Positions 44,010-54,213 of a stretch of 63,263 bases of DNA are shown here, piece after piece (position 1 is the stretch's first letter; every line of letters begins with the position of its first letter). The stretch is taken from contig CAMDLY010000007.1 in the NCBI GenBank assembly GCA_945902115.1, forward strand, positions 1 to 63,263. The letters run 5' to 3'. Source of the DNA: Lishizhenia tianjinensis. GTDB taxonomy: Bacteria > Bacteroidota > Bacteroidia > Flavobacteriales_D > Crocinitomicaceae. The notes beneath the pieces are model-generated. The model was not told where the DNA came from. It saw only the letters and a list, made by a program, of their open reading frames with translations, and made no database searches. The position numbers and the translations under genes are program-made.

Positions 44010-44746
44010 AGCACTTTATTTTTCAATAAAAACCTTCCTAATTTATGAAAATAGGGTAAATGTAAATGGTCTTGTAATATCATTAAGTGTTCTATACGGT
44101 GACAGTCTGTTCCGACGAAATCAAATGCTGACGCATCTATTAATCTTTCCGCTTGTTTGCGGATGTCAGGGCCGTAGTGTCCAGTTAAGGAGTTTAGATT
44201 GATTTGTATATTGATTCCTTTCGTTCGCCACTCTTCCGCTTTTTCAACGCTTCCAAGGTAGTATATGTAGCGTTCGAAATGAGCAATTACAGGACGGTAT
44301 TCATTTGTTTGAAGTTCAAAGAATAACTGATCTAAAAATTGTGGTGGTGAATGAAAAGCAAATTCAATCAAAACATAATTGTCTCCAAATGTTAAGAGTT
44401 CCTTGTTTTTAATTTTTGGTATTAACGTTTCATCGAAATAATATTCTGCAGCGGCCTCTATTTCTATGTCGAGACCAATTCTTGATATTTCTTCCCTTAC
44501 AGCGTTTAATCCGTTTAAAATTATTTCAGGGGTATTCGGGAAGCCATCTGACATTATATGCGGGGTGGTGATCACTTTCTTATAACCCAATTCTTTGAAT
44601 TTTGTCAACATGGCAATGGTATGATCCATTGATTGAGAACCGTCATCTATCCCCGGGATTAGGTGGCTGTGGATGTCAATGGCGATACTCCCCAAATTGA
44701 ATGGAGGTAAAGTTTCTTTTTTTTTGAAAAAATCTAAAATTCCCAT
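44006..44746 (-). CDS. CpsB/CapC-type PHP-domain tyrosine-protein phosphatase
   Basis: A 246-residue PHP-domain protein with the metal-binding motif IDIHSHLIPGIDDG (about 23-36), TTPHIM, and FVGTDCHRIEHL near the C-terminus. Homologues (CpsB, YwqE) dephosphorylate the bacterial tyrosine kinase that controls capsule or exopolysaccharide chain length. Placement at the end of the sugar-nucleotide operon supports this. Its start overlaps the rfbB stop by one base. Confidence 0.92.
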   Translation of the reverse strand: MGILDFFKKKETLPPFNLGSIAIDIHSHLIPGIDDGSQSMDHTIAMLTKFKELGYKKVITTPHIMSDGFPNTPEIILNGLNAVREEISRIGLDIEIEAAAEYYFDETLIPKIKNKELLTFGDNYVLIEFAFHSPPQFLDQLFFELQTNEYRPVIAHFERYIYYLGSVEKAEEWRTKGINIQINLNSLTGHYGPDIRKQAERLIDASAFDFVGTDCHRIEHLMILQDHLHLPYFHKLGRFLLKNKVL

Positions 44747-45804
44747 TATCGGCCTCCGTACATAATTTCATAATATTCTTTGTATGAACCACTTGTGACT
44801 TTGTCAACCCACTCTTGATTAGATAAGAACCAGTCAACTGTTTTAGAAAGTCCCTCTTCAAAGGTAATAGAAGGTTTCCATCCAAGTTCATTTTCAAGTT
44901 TACTAGCATCTATAGCGTATCGTTTGTCATGACCGGCTCTGTCGGTTACATACGTGATTAAAGAGGCAGATTCACCGTTATTCCTACCAAGTTTTTCATC
45001 CATTAGCTGACAGAGATAATTGACTAATTCGATATTTGTCCATTCATTTAATCCACCTACATTATAGGATTCCCCAATTCTTCCGTGGTGAAAGATTGTT
45101 TCAATCGCGCTCGCGTGATCTTCCACCCACAACCAATCTCGAATATTATCACCTTTCCCATAAATTGGCAGCGGCTTTTTATGTTGGATGTTGTGAATCA
45201 TGAGCGGAATTAACTTCTCAGGAAAATGATGACTACCGTAGTTATTAGAGCAATTCGACATTTTAACAGGAAGATTATAGGTATGGTAAAACGCCATAAC
45301 AAAATGATCTGAAGATGCCTTAGAGGCGGAATATGGACTTCTTGGATCGTATGATGTTTTTTCAGTAAATAGTCCGGTATGGCCGAGACTCCCATATACT
45401 TCATCCGTGGAAACGTGGTGAAATACATGGTCTCCACTTTTCCAATTGTCTTTTGCTGTTTGCAACAGATTTACCGAGCCTACTACATTGGTCATAACAA
45501 ATTCCATTGGGCCTTCGATAGATCTGTCCACATGTGACTCAGCAGCTAAGTGGATGACATCCGTGATATGGTATTTCTGAAAAACTTCCTTTACTGCTTG
45601 AAGATTTACAATATCAATTTTCTCGAAGCGATAATTTTTAAGTTTCTGAACGTCCGTAAGATTTGCTAAATTTCCGGCATAGGTTAATTTATCTGCGTTG
45701 ACGATCAGGTAATTTGGGTAATTTTTTAGCAGACGTCGTACAACATGTGAGCCAATAAAGCCTGCACCACCTGTCACTAAAATTCTACGATCAAAATTAT
45801 CCAT
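44746..45804 (-). CDS. rfbB: dTDP-glucose 4,6-dehydratase RfbB/RmlB
   Basis: RmlB converts dTDP-glucose to dTDP-4-keto-6-deoxyglucose, the precursor of rhamnose and many amino-deoxy sugars. The 352-residue short-chain dehydrogenase has the NAD motif VTGGAGFIGSHV, the catalytic THR-Asp-Glu segment HVSTDEVYG, and the YSASK active-site pair. The partner genes rmlA, rmlC and rmlD are not in the window. One-base overlap with the upstream dehydrogenase gene. Confidence 0.94.
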   Translation of the reverse strand: MDNFDRRILVTGGAGFIGSHVVRRLLKNYPNYLIVNADKLTYAGNLANLTDVQKLKNYRFEKIDIVNLQAVKEVFQKYHITDVIHLAAESHVDRSIEGPMEFVMTNVVGSVNLLQTAKDNWKSGDHVFHHVSTDEVYGSLGHTGLFTEKTSYDPRSPYSASKASSDHFVMAFYHTYNLPVKMSNCSNNYGSHHFPEKLIPLMIHNIQHKKPLPIYGKGDNIRDWLWVEDHASAIETIFHHGRIGESYNVGGLNEWTNIELVNYLCQLMDEKLGRNNGESASLITYVTDRAGHDKRYAIDASKLENELGWKPSITFEEGLSKTVDWFLSNQEWVDKVTSGSYKEYYEIMYGGR

Positions 45805-47108
45805 TATAAACTCCAGTATTCAATTCCTTTAATACTTCCTCTATAAATACCTTTTACATCTACGATAAGACCAGTTTCATTTTTCAAAATTCCTTTAAAG
45901 TAGAATTCATTCAGCCCAAGGTATTCTTTATGATTCACAGCAACAATAATGGCGTCATAATTATCGTCACATTGTGTTTTCAATTCAACACCATATTCGT
46001 GCATCATTTCGTTGCAATCAGCGTGAGGGTCAATAATATGAACATTCACATCATAGGTTTTCAACTCGTTAACAATGTCGATAACTTTCGAGTTTCGGAT
46101 ATCGCTAACATCTTCTTTGAAGGTGGCCCCCATGATTAATACTTTGGTATCTTGTATGTGTTTGCCTTGTTTAATCATTTTTTTAGCCGTCTGTTCTGCG
46201 ATATATGCACCCATAGAATCGTTGATATTACGACCACTCATGATAACCTGCGCGTGATAACCGGCTTGCTTCGCTTTGTGTGTTAGGTAATATGGATCTA
46301 CACCAATGCAGTGCCCACCAACTAGCCCAGGTGTGAATTTCAGGAAGTTCCATTTCGTTCCTGCCGCCTCTAACACATCAAAGGTATTTATTTTCAATTT
46401 ATTGAAAATAACAGACAATTCGTTGATCAGGGCAATATTCAAATCTCGCTGTGTATTTTCGATGATTTTTGCTGCCTCAGCTACTTTTATAGTAGGTGCT
46501 CTATGCACTCCCGCTTGGACAACTAGTTCGTATGTTTTGGCAATTTCGTTGAGTGATTCTTCACAACATCCTGAAGCTACCTTCACCACATTCTGTAAGG
46601 TATGTTCCTTATCTCCGGGGTTTATTCGCTCTGGGGAATAACCGACTTTAAAATCTTTCTTGAATTTAAGTCCTGACATTTCTTCCAAAATAGGAATACA
46701 ATCTTCCTCCGTACATCCAGGGTAAACGGTAGATTCAAAGACTACATAATCTCCTGTCTTAAGAACCTTTCCCACTGTCTTACTAGCTCCCAGAAGTGGT
46801 TTCAAATCTGGTAGGTTAGCTTCGTCGATTGGCGTTGGTACAGCAACGATAAAGAAATTTACATCTTTTAAATCCTCAATATTTGCGCTAAAATGAATGT
46901 CGCATCCATCAAAAGCTGAGGCTTCTAGTTCGTTACTTGGATCAATTTGTTTTTTCATCAAATCCACACGTTGTTGATTAATATCAAAACCAATAACTTT
47001 TATTTTCTTTGCGAATTCGAGCGCTATTGGTAGTCCCACATATCCAAGACCTATAACACCTAACTTAGCTTCGTGATCGACAAGGCGATCGTAGATCAGT
47101 TTACTCAT
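45804..47108 (-). CDS. UDP-N-acetylhexosamine 6-dehydrogenase (WbpA/TviB-like)
   Basis: A 434-residue nucleotide-sugar dehydrogenase with the NAD motif VIGLGYVGLPIALEFAKK, FESTVYPGCTEEDCIP, and the catalytic cysteine in GLVGGHCIGVDPYY. The pattern is that of the WbpA/TviB/WecC group that oxidises UDP-GlcNAc (or UDP-GalNAc/ManNAc) rather than UDP-glucose. With WbpB-, WbpE- and WbpD-like genes in the same operon, oxidation of UDP-GlcNAc to UDP-GlcNAcA is the best reading. Confidence 0.9.
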   Translation of the reverse strand: MSKLIYDRLVDHEAKLGVIGLGYVGLPIALEFAKKIKVIGFDINQQRVDLMKKQIDPSNELEASAFDGCDIHFSANIEDLKDVNFFIVAVPTPIDEANLPDLKPLLGASKTVGKVLKTGDYVVFESTVYPGCTEEDCIPILEEMSGLKFKKDFKVGYSPERINPGDKEHTLQNVVKVASGCCEESLNEIAKTYELVVQAGVHRAPTIKVAEAAKIIENTQRDLNIALINELSVIFNKLKINTFDVLEAAGTKWNFLKFTPGLVGGHCIGVDPYYLTHKAKQAGYHAQVIMSGRNINDSMGAYIAEQTAKKMIKQGKHIQDTKVLIMGATFKEDVSDIRNSKVIDIVNELKTYDVNVHIIDPHADCNEMMHEYGVELKTQCDDNYDAIIVAVNHKEYLGLNEFYFKGILKNETGLIVDVKGIYRGSIKGIEYWSL

Positions 47109-48127
47109 TTGTTTCTTATCTTATATATTCGTTCAATTATTTCGACAACTTTCAATCCTTCCAGCGCATTTGTAGTCGGTGAAGTTCTACCTTTCAGGGT
47201 ATCTATCACATTCGAAATGACATAATTATGGTTTGCAGCGGAACCTTTGTATTGTCCGTAGTCGTTAGCTGGGTTTGAGGGCTTAAGTACTGGCATTTCG
47301 TAATCTTTAATGTTACATACCTCTACCTCGTTCATGTATTGGCCACCAATTTTTACACTACCGTTTTCCCCGATAATGGTAATAGAGGACTCTAAATTTT
47401 GGTCTGCTACTGAGGTGGAATAATTTATACTTCCCATACCCCCATTGATAAAATCAAAATTTACAAACCCGGAATCTTCGAATGCTGTAATATTTTGGTG
47501 ATTGAAATCTGCAAATTTCCCTTGTATATTGTCTATATCGCCGAAGAGCCAGTACATTATATCTATAAAATGAGAGAATTGTGTGAATAGCGTTCCTCCG
47601 TCCAAATCCTCTGTCCCTTTCCACCCTCCTGGTTTATAATAGCGTTGATCCCTGTTCCAATAGCAATTGAGTTGAACCATGTAAATCTTACCAAGAATAC
47701 CTTCTGAAACAAGGGATTTTATCCATTCTGAAGGGGGAGAATACCTGTTTTGCATAACACAAAAGACCTGGCGAGATACCTGCAGAGACTTAAAAATGAT
47801 TTCTTCGCAACTGTTTTTTGTGAGTCCCATGGGTTTCTCACAAACGACGTGTTTTTTTGCTTCCAATGCTTTTAGAGACTGCTCCGCATGTAATCCATTT
47901 GGAGTACAAATATTTACAACGTCAAAATTCAATCCGCTATGAAGTAATTCCTCTATACTTTTGAAAAAAGGGACATCAAAATCTTGTGCATTGCATTCCT
48001 CTTTGCTGCGAATATCTACCATTGCCACTAATTCACCCTCAGCATCTCTGCGAATCATTTCCGCATGCCTTTTTCCTATATGACCGGCACCAACAACGGC
48101 AAATTTTATTTTTGTATCGTTTGTCAT
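47105..48127 (-). CDS. Gfo/Idh/MocA oxidoreductase (WbpB-like, UDP-GlcNAcA 3-dehydrogenase)
   Basis: A 340-residue protein with the Rossmann motif [16 protein letters not shown], the family EKP motif (VVCEKPMG) and the [19 protein letters not shown] segment typical of WbpB/WlbA. It would oxidise C3 of UDP-GlcNAcA to a ketone, the substrate for the aminotransferase encoded at the start of the operon. Overlaps both neighbours by 4 nt. Confidence 0.88.
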   Translation of the reverse strand: MTNDTKIKFAVVGAGHIGKRHAEMIRRDAEGELVAMVDIRSKEECNAQDFDVPFFKSIEELLHSGLNFDVVNICTPNGLHAEQSLKALEAKKHVVCEKPMGLTKNSCEEIIFKSLQVSRQVFCVMQNRYSPPSEWIKSLVSEGILGKIYMVQLNCYWNRDQRYYKPGGWKGTEDLDGGTLFTQFSHFIDIMYWLFGDIDNIQGKFADFNHQNITAFEDSGFVNFDFINGGMGSINYSTSVADQNLESSITIIGENGSVKIGGQYMNEVEVCNIKDYEMPVLKPSNPANDYGQYKGSAANHNYVISNVIDTLKGRTSPTTNALEGLKVVEIIERIYKIRNK

Positions 48128-48696
48128 CCAATTTTACTTACTCGATTATTTTCTAGTTGATATTTTTCTTGGCTTTCCGAACAGATGGCAATTCCTTCTG
48201 CATTAAAATCCAGCCGGTGTCCAAATTCACTCATCCAACCAATTTGTCTAGCCGGGTTTCCAACAACCAAGGCATAGTCTGGTATATGTTTTGTAACAAC
48301 GGCACCAGCGCCTATAAATGCGTATTCGCCAATGTCATGCCCGCAAACGATCGTGGCATTTGCACCGATGCTCGCTCCTTTTTTTACGGTGGTTTTACTG
48401 TACTGACCTCTTCGATTTACGCCACTCCTTGGATTTACGACGTTTGTAAAAACCATTGACGGACCAAGAAATACGTCATCTTCACAAATTACACCAGTAT
48501 AAATCGACACATTATTTTGCACTTTCACGTTGTTACCTAATATTACTTCGCTAGATACGACAACATTTTGTCCAATGTTACAATTTTCTCCCAAGGTACA
48601 ATTGGGCATAATGTGTGAGAAATGCCAAATCTTAGTGCCTTTGCCTATTTGGCAGCCATCATCAATTATCGCAGTATCGTGGGCGAAATATGTCAT
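48124..48696 (-). CDS. Left-handed beta-helix N-acetyltransferase (WbpD/WlbB-like)
   Basis: A 190-residue acyltransferase composed of hexapeptide repeats ([42 protein letters not shown]). The pattern matches WbpD/WlbB, which acetylates the 3-amino group of UDP-GlcNAc3NA using acetyl-CoA. Overlaps the WbpB-like and decarboxylase genes by 4 nt each. Confidence 0.9.
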   Translation of the reverse strand: MTYFAHDTAIIDDGCQIGKGTKIWHFSHIMPNCTLGENCNIGQNVVVSSEVILGNNVKVQNNVSIYTGVICEDDVFLGPSMVFTNVVNPRSGVNRRGQYSKTTVKKGASIGANATIVCGHDIGEYAFIGAGAVVTKHIPDYALVVGNPARQIGWMSEFGHRLDFNAEGIAICSESQEKYQLENNRVSKIG

Positions 48697-49679
48697 TTTA
48701 TAATATATTTATCGAAATTGTAGTGATCCGTTTCCATAAGTTCCTCTTTACTTAGTGTCTTGAAAAAAGCATAAGTTCTTTTCAATCCTTCCGCTCGGTC
48801 AATTTTAGGTTCCCAATTCAGTAGTGTCTGAGCTTTGGTGATGTCTGGTCTTCGTTGTTTGGGATCATCAGTAGGCAATTCTCTGTATACTACTTTTTGA
48901 TTAGTACCTGTTAACTTGATTATTTCTTCAGCAAATTCGCTTATAGTAATTTCGGAGGGATTTCCAATGTTAACGGGATACACGTAGTCACTATGCAAGA
49001 GCCTTACGATTCCTTCTACGAGATCATCAACATAACAGAATGATCGGGTTTGGCTACCGTCTCCAAAAATGGTAAGGTCTTCCCCTCTCAGTGCTTGCCC
49101 GATAAATGCGGGTAATACTCTACCATCATTAAGGCGCATTCTGGGACCGTAAGTATTGAAAATACGAATAATTCGGGTTTCAACACCGTGGAAATTGTGG
49201 TAAGCCATCGTGATAGCCTCTTGAAATCTTTTCGCCTCATCGTAAACGCCTCTTGGCCCTACAGGATTTACATTTCCCCAATATTCTTCTGTTTGTGGGT
49301 GAACAGTTGGGTCACCATACACCTCTGATGTTGAAGCGATGAGAACCCTTGCTCCTTTTGCCTTAGCTAAACCCAAGCAGTTGTGTACTCCTAGCGAGCC
49401 TACTTTTAGGGTTTGAATGGGAATTTTTAGGTAATCGATAGGACTTGCAGGAGAGGCAAAATGCAATATATAATCCAAATTACCGGGAACATGAATAAAC
49501 TTAGATACATCGTGGTGGTAGAATTCGAAATGTTCCAACCCGAACAAATGCTCTATATTCTTCAGTCTACCTGTAATTAAATTATCCATTCCTATTACAT
49601 GATAGCCATCTTTGATGAACCTATCACAAAGATGTGAACCTAAAAATCCGGCTGCTCCCGTTACAAGTATTCTTTTCAT
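48693..49679 (-). CDS. UDP-glucuronate decarboxylase (UDP-xylose synthase)
   Basis: A 328-residue extended short-chain dehydrogenase. The NAD motif [12 protein letters not shown], the [10 protein letters not shown] segment and especially [13 protein letters not shown] with the catalytic Tyr and Lys, plus [10 protein letters not shown] and [10 protein letters not shown], identify a UDP-glucuronic acid decarboxylase (UXS). It converts UDP-glucuronate, made by the adjacent Ugd, to UDP-xylose. Confidence 0.92.
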   Translation of the reverse strand: MKRILVTGAAGFLGSHLCDRFIKDGYHVIGMDNLITGRLKNIEHLFGLEHFEFYHHDVSKFIHVPGNLDYILHFASPASPIDYLKIPIQTLKVGSLGVHNCLGLAKAKGARVLIASTSEVYGDPTVHPQTEEYWGNVNPVGPRGVYDEAKRFQEAITMAYHNFHGVETRIIRIFNTYGPRMRLNDGRVLPAFIGQALRGEDLTIFGDGSQTRSFCYVDDLVEGIVRLLHSDYVYPVNIGNPSEITISEFAEEIIKLTGTNQKVVYRELPTDDPKQRRPDITKAQTLLNWEPKIDRAEGLKRTYAFFKTLSKEELMETDHYNFDKYIIK

Positions 49680-50995
49680 GTTTGTTGGATTAAATTTCGA
49701 CCAATACTCGCATAGTAAAAACCATGGTTAGTCATTTCCTCCATATCATATAAATTCCGTCCGTCAAAAATTACTTGATCTTTCATTAATTTCTTCATTC
49801 TATCGAAATCCGGATTTCTGAATATCCCCCATTCTGTGCATATAAGAAGTGCATCAGCTCCTTCTAACACATCATATTCGTTTGAAGAAAACTCTATTTT
49901 TTTACCGATAATTCTTTCCACATTTGGCATGGCTTCTGGGTCGTATGCTTTTACCTTGGCACCGGCTTTCACTAATTCTTCAATCATATATAAGGCAGGG
50001 GCTTCACGAATATCGTCAGTATCGGGCTTAAACGCCAATCCCCAAATCGCTATGGTTTTTCCCATAAGATTTCCTCTAAAAAAGTTTTGAATTTTTGGAA
50101 ACAAGACAGTCTTTTGTTTCTCGTTGACTCTCATAACTGCGTCCAAAATTTCAAAATCAAAATGATTTTCCTTACCTGATTTTACTAAGGCTTGGACATC
50201 TTTTGGAAAACACGAACCACCATAACCGATACCGGGGAAAAGAAAACGCTTGCCTATGCGAGAATCTGAACCAATGCCTATTCGTACTTTGTCAACATCA
50301 GCACCCACAAGTTCGCAGAAGTTTGCTACCTCGTTCATAAAGGTGATTTTTGTTGCTAAAAATGAATTTGCCGCATATTTTGTCAGTTCAGCAGATTTCT
50401 CGTCCATAAAATAGATAGGGTTACCCTGTCTCACAAAAGGTTTGTAAAGTGTTTCCATCACTTTTTTTGCGCGTTCGTCCGATGCACCAATTACTACGCG
50501 ATCGGGCTTCATGAAATCACTCACAGCAAAACCTTCTCTTAAAAATTCTGGATTGGAAACTACAGCAAAGTCTACTGTGGCATTTTTGGCAATCGCTTGG
50601 CGAACTTTTTCAGCAGTTCCAACAGGAACGGTGCTTTTGTCTACAATAACTTTATATTCCTTTATTATTTTTCCTAATTGCTCAGCAACCCCCAGGATAT
50701 AAGATAAATCAGCACTTCCGTCTTCTCCAGGAGGTGTTGGTAATGCCAAGAAAATTATTTCAGCATCAGCAATTCCTTCTTCCAAAGAGTTAGTAAATGA
50801 AAGTCTATTGGCTTTTATATTGCGATGAAAAAGTGTTTCAAGTTCTGGTTCGTAGATTGGAACCACACCGTTTCTTAATTTCTCTACCTTTTGAGTATCT
50901 ATATCGATACAAACCACTTGGTTCCCAGTTTCTGCAAAACAAGTGCCTGTTACAAGACCAACATACCCACTCCCTACAACAGCAATTTTATTCAT
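49676..50995 (-). CDS. ugd: UDP-glucose 6-dehydrogenase Ugd
   Basis: A 439-residue enzyme oxidising UDP-glucose to UDP-glucuronate. It has the NAD motif [27 protein letters not shown], the catalytic cysteine in [10 protein letters not shown] and the [15 protein letters not shown] motif. It sits between the aminotransferase and decarboxylase genes, so the glucuronate can go to UDP-xylose or into the polymer. Confidence 0.96.
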   Translation of the reverse strand: MNKIAVVGSGYVGLVTGTCFAETGNQVVCIDIDTQKVEKLRNGVVPIYEPELETLFHRNIKANRLSFTNSLEEGIADAEIIFLALPTPPGEDGSADLSYILGVAEQLGKIIKEYKVIVDKSTVPVGTAEKVRQAIAKNATVDFAVVSNPEFLREGFAVSDFMKPDRVVIGASDERAKKVMETLYKPFVRQGNPIYFMDEKSAELTKYAANSFLATKITFMNEVANFCELVGADVDKVRIGIGSDSRIGKRFLFPGIGYGGSCFPKDVQALVKSGKENHFDFEILDAVMRVNEKQKTVLFPKIQNFFRGNLMGKTIAIWGLAFKPDTDDIREAPALYMIEELVKAGAKVKAYDPEAMPNVERIIGKKIEFSSNEYDVLEGADALLICTEWGIFRNPDFDRMKKLMKDQVIFDGRNLYDMEEMTNHGFYYASIGRNLIQQT

Positions 50996-50997
50996 AC

Positions 50998-52128
50998 TTA
51001 TTTTCCTATAAATTCTTCAACTATTTTGGTAATATACTCCAATTGTTCTTTCTGCATTTCTGTATGAATTGGAAGTGATATAACCCGCTGCGTCAGTGAG
51101 TCTGTTACAGGCAAATGCAAATCTCCCGCACCAAACGAAGCAAACATTTTTTGTCTATGTGCAGGAATTGGATAATAGATCATACTTGGAACATCTCTTG
51201 ACGCCAAATATTCATTCAGTCCATCTCTGTTTGGACCATCTAAAATTAACGTGTACTGGTGAAATACATGCTTTGAGTCGTCTGAACGAAACGGGATTTG
51301 AATCCCTTTCATAGGTCCAAAAAAAGCATCGTAATAGGCCGCAACGTCTCTTCTTGCATCAATATAATTTTCTAGCTGTCGCAATTTAATACGCAAAACG
51401 GCGGCTTGTACACTGTCTAATCTGGAATTACATCCAACTATATCATGGTAGTATTTTTGGCTTTGCCCGTGATTGGCAATCATTTTAATTTTTAACGCTA
51501 ACTCGTCATTATTTGTAAAGATGGCACCACCATCTCCGTAGCAACCCAAATTTTTGGAAGGAAAAAAAGAGGTGCAACCGATATGACCAATTGTTCCAGT
51601 TTTCACAACTGTCCCGTCTGTTAAGTGATAATTTGAGCCTATGGCTTGTGCATTATCTTCTACAACAAATAAGTTATGTCTTTTTGCTATTTCCATTATT
51701 GCGTTCATGTTCGCGGCTTGACCATACAAATGTACTGGGACAATAGCTTTTGTTTTAGGGGTGATGGCTTGTTCTATCTCATTTTCGTCGATACAAAAAG
51801 TGTCTTTATTGACCTCTACAAAAACAGGCTTCAAGCCTAAAAGCGCAATAACCTCTGTTGTTGCTATGTAAGTGAAGGAAGGTGTAATAACCTCATCTCC
51901 TGGTTTTAAATCAAGGGCCATCATCGCAATTTGCAAAGCATCGGTGCCATTTGCACAAGGGATAACATGCTTTACTTGAAGGTAGAGTTCAAGATCCTCT
52001 TTGAATCCTGTAACTTCTGGGCCGTTGATAAAATGTGCATTTTGAATCACATTTGATATGGCGTCGTCGATGGCTGGTTTTATCTTTTCGTATTGACTAA
52101 CCAAATCCACCATCTGGATTTTTTTCAT
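50998..52128 (-). CDS. DegT/DnrJ/EryC1-family aminotransferase (WbpE-like)
   Basis: A 376-residue PLP enzyme with the family landmarks GTDALQIAMMALDLKPGDE, VVEDNAQAIGS and the PLP lysine in FFPSKNLGCYGDGG. In the operon context it should transaminate the C3 ketone made by the WbpB-like enzyme. The ATG at 52126-52128 (MKKIQMVDL) was chosen; an in-frame start 16 codons earlier lacks homology. It is the first gene of the operon and faces a divergent outer-membrane protein gene. Confidence 0.92.
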   Translation of the reverse strand: MKKIQMVDLVSQYEKIKPAIDDAISNVIQNAHFINGPEVTGFKEDLELYLQVKHVIPCANGTDALQIAMMALDLKPGDEVITPSFTYIATTEVIALLGLKPVFVEVNKDTFCIDENEIEQAITPKTKAIVPVHLYGQAANMNAIMEIAKRHNLFVVEDNAQAIGSNYHLTDGTVVKTGTIGHIGCTSFFPSKNLGCYGDGGAIFTNNDELALKIKMIANHGQSQKYYHDIVGCNSRLDSVQAAVLRIKLRQLENYIDARRDVAAYYDAFFGPMKGIQIPFRSDDSKHVFHQYTLILDGPNRDGLNEYLASRDVPSMIYYPIPAHRQKMFASFGAGDLHLPVTDSLTQRVISLPIHTEMQKEQLEYITKIVEEFIGK

Positions 52129-52208
52129 GCACTTGCAATTAGGAAGCGAAGTTAGGAAATATAAAAACGCCTGCATAATTTTTGTTCGCTATTTACCTAT
52201 GAATCTAT

Positions 52209-52256
52209 GTAAAATTTACTGCCTTAACTTTATGTAAATTCTTTGATTTACTTTTG
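52209..52256. promoter_or_regulatory. Divergent regulatory region with two inverted repeats
   Basis: GTAAA-A-TTTAC (52209-52219) and GTAAAT-N6-ATTTAC (52234-52251) are two inverted repeats sharing the same arm. The second overlaps a TACTTTTG promoter box (52249-52256) that stands 5 nt before the ATG at 52262. A TAACTTCG box upstream of the aminotransferase gene may serve the other direction. AT-rich, so the repeats could be chance. Confidence 0.4.
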
Positions 52257-52261
52257 TCATT

Positions 52262-53014
52262 ATGAATTGGCTAATTAGTTTTTTATTCACTAGTTGCATT
52301 TTAGGTATTTTCTCGCAAGAATCGAAACAAAGTTATGAGCGTTTGTTTGACGTTCATTACGGAATTAATCTACCGGGAGGAGATTTAGCAAAACGCTATG
52401 GTTTTTTAAATCATGTAGGCGGAGGATTGGTTATCCGTTCGCCGAAAAATTTCATTTTTGGCTTAGAGTCATCATTTATTTTTGGAAATCAATTTAAATC
52501 AGAGTTTGACTCTGTATTTTACCATTTAACAGATGCACAAGGCAATATTACCGATATCAATGGGGACATTGCTATTGTTACGACCTACGCAAGAGGATTT
52601 TATGCGAATGCTACTTTTGGAAAGTTGATTCCTCTCTCAGAAAGTAAAAAAGCCTCACATCTTCAACTTCAATTTGGAGCGGGTTATTTACAGCATCGAT
52701 TTAGGATAGAAACAAACAGACAAGTTGTTCCTCAAATAGAAACTGATTACCGTAAGGGCTATGACAGGTACACGACAGGAATAAACACAAGTCAGTTTGT
52801 GGGATATGCATTTATTCCAGAGGAAGGATTTTATCAGTTTTATGCTGGATTTTATGCCCATCAGGGATACACCTACAACCGAAGAAATGTCAATTTTGAT
52901 CAGCCAAATGTTCCCGTATCCACAGAGCTGCGTCTAGATTTGCAATTTGGAATAAGATTGGGTTGGTATATTCCATTCTACAAAGCCGAACCGCATGATT
53001 ATTATTTTGAATAA
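52262..53014 (+). CDS. Hypothetical outer-membrane beta-barrel protein
   Basis: A 250-residue exported protein (signal peptide ending near IFSQ) with a regular pattern of amphipathic beta strands rich in Tyr, Phe and Gly (FDVHYGINLPGG, HLQLQFGAGYLQHRF, LDLQFGIRLGWYIPF). No family recognised. It starts 85 nt from the divergent sugar-nucleotide operon and ends 2 nt before waaA, which suggests a link to lipopolysaccharide or surface assembly. Confidence 0.7.
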   Translation: MNWLISFLFTSCILGIFSQESKQSYERLFDVHYGINLPGGDLAKRYGFLNHVGGGLVIRSPKNFIFGLESSFIFGNQFKSEFDSVFYHLTDAQGNITDINGDIAIVTTYARGFYANATFGKLIPLSESKKASHLQLQFGAGYLQHRFRIETNRQVVPQIETDYRKGYDRYTTGINTSQFVGYAFIPEEGFYQFYAGFYAHQGYTYNRRNVNFDQPNVPVSTELRLDLQFGIRLGWYIPFYKAEPHDYYFE

Positions 53015-53016
53015 TC

Positions 53017-54213
53017 ATGATATACACACTATTTCTTTGGTTTTATCAGGTGGTAATTATTCTTGCTGCAAAATTTGGAAATATAAAGGCACAAAAGTGG
53101 TTGAAAGGAAGAAGCCAATGGAGAAAACAGCTGCCTAATCTACCAAAAAATGCAACACTTTTTCATTGTGCCTCATTGGGTGAATTTGACCAAGCTGTTC
53201 CTGTAATTCAAGCTTGGAAGCAAAATTTTCCCGAGGATCTTGTCGTGATAAGTTTCTATTCTCCTTCTGGTATGGAACATTATCATAAACGAGGAGTAAA
53301 AATTGATGCTGCATGTTATTTGCCATTAGATACAGAGCGAAATATGGAAGAATTTATTTCCATTCTTGCACCACAACGTATTTTTTTAGTTAAATATGAA
53401 TTTTGGCCAAATCTCATTCGTCAAGCCAAAGCCAAAGAGATCCCTATATTTTCAATTTCGACTTTATTGCGTTCAAATCAACTTTATTTCAAGTGGTACG
53501 GGGTCTTTTTTCGAAATGAAATGAAAAAAATTACACATTTCTTTGCTCAGAATCAAGCTACTGAAGAGCTCTTGAAGTCTATTTCTTGTTCACAAGTTTC
53601 TGTTGTCGGTGATACGCGTTATGATACAGTTCTCGCCAGAAAGAGAAAGAACATTGGCGATAAAAAAATTGAGGATTTTATGCTGAATAGGCAGGCTATT
53701 ATTTTAGGAAGTTCCTGGGAGAGAGAAGAAGAAATATTATCACAAGCCATTCATAAATTAGAAAAGGAGACATTCATTATTGCACCCCACGAAGTAACAG
53801 CTTCAACTATTAAAAGATTAAAAAAGCTCTTCCCTCACGCAGTATGTTACACCGATAACGAAATAGATACGTCAAAAAATATTCTAATTCTCGACACCAT
53901 AGGCCAGTTAGCAAATGCCTATGCACATGGATGGGTGGCATTTATTGGGGGTGGGTTTCATGGTAGCTTACACAACATTTTAGAACCCGCGGTATATGGC
54001 TTACCTGTATGCTTCGGCCCTAAACACGCCAAATTTCCGGAAGCCACTGTGTTTCTGAAAAATAGATTTTCCAGGGAAATTCAAACGGCAGAAGATTTAA
54101 TTGATTTCATCAACGAAATGAAAAACGAACGGCAGAAAAAGAGAGAGAATATAGAGTCTTTTATTCAAGGAGAACAAGGTGCTGCCGAGAAAATCCTGAA
54201 GTATTTTAGCTAG
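53017..54213 (+). CDS. waaA: 3-deoxy-D-manno-octulosonic acid (Kdo) transferase WaaA
   Basis: WaaA transfers Kdo to lipid A. The 398-residue protein has the usual N-terminal hydrophobic anchor (about 4-20), the first Rossmann domain with FHCASLGEFDQAVP and FWPNLIRQAK, and the GGGFHGSLHNILEPAVYGLPVCFGP motif in the C-terminal GT-B domain. Its stop codon and that of the convergent gene share the tetranucleotide CTAG. Confidence 0.95.
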   Translation: MIYTLFLWFYQVVIILAAKFGNIKAQKWLKGRSQWRKQLPNLPKNATLFHCASLGEFDQAVPVIQAWKQNFPEDLVVISFYSPSGMEHYHKRGVKIDAACYLPLDTERNMEEFISILAPQRIFLVKYEFWPNLIRQAKAKEIPIFSISTLLRSNQLYFKWYGVFFRNEMKKITHFFAQNQATEELLKSISCSQVSVVGDTRYDTVLARKRKNIGDKKIEDFMLNRQAIILGSSWEREEEILSQAIHKLEKETFIIAPHEVTASTIKRLKKLFPHAVCYTDNEIDTSKNILILDTIGQLANAYAHGWVAFIGGGFHGSLHNILEPAVYGLPVCFGPKHAKFPEATVFLKNRFSREIQTAEDLIDFINEMKNERQKKRENIESFIQGEQGAAEKILKYFS

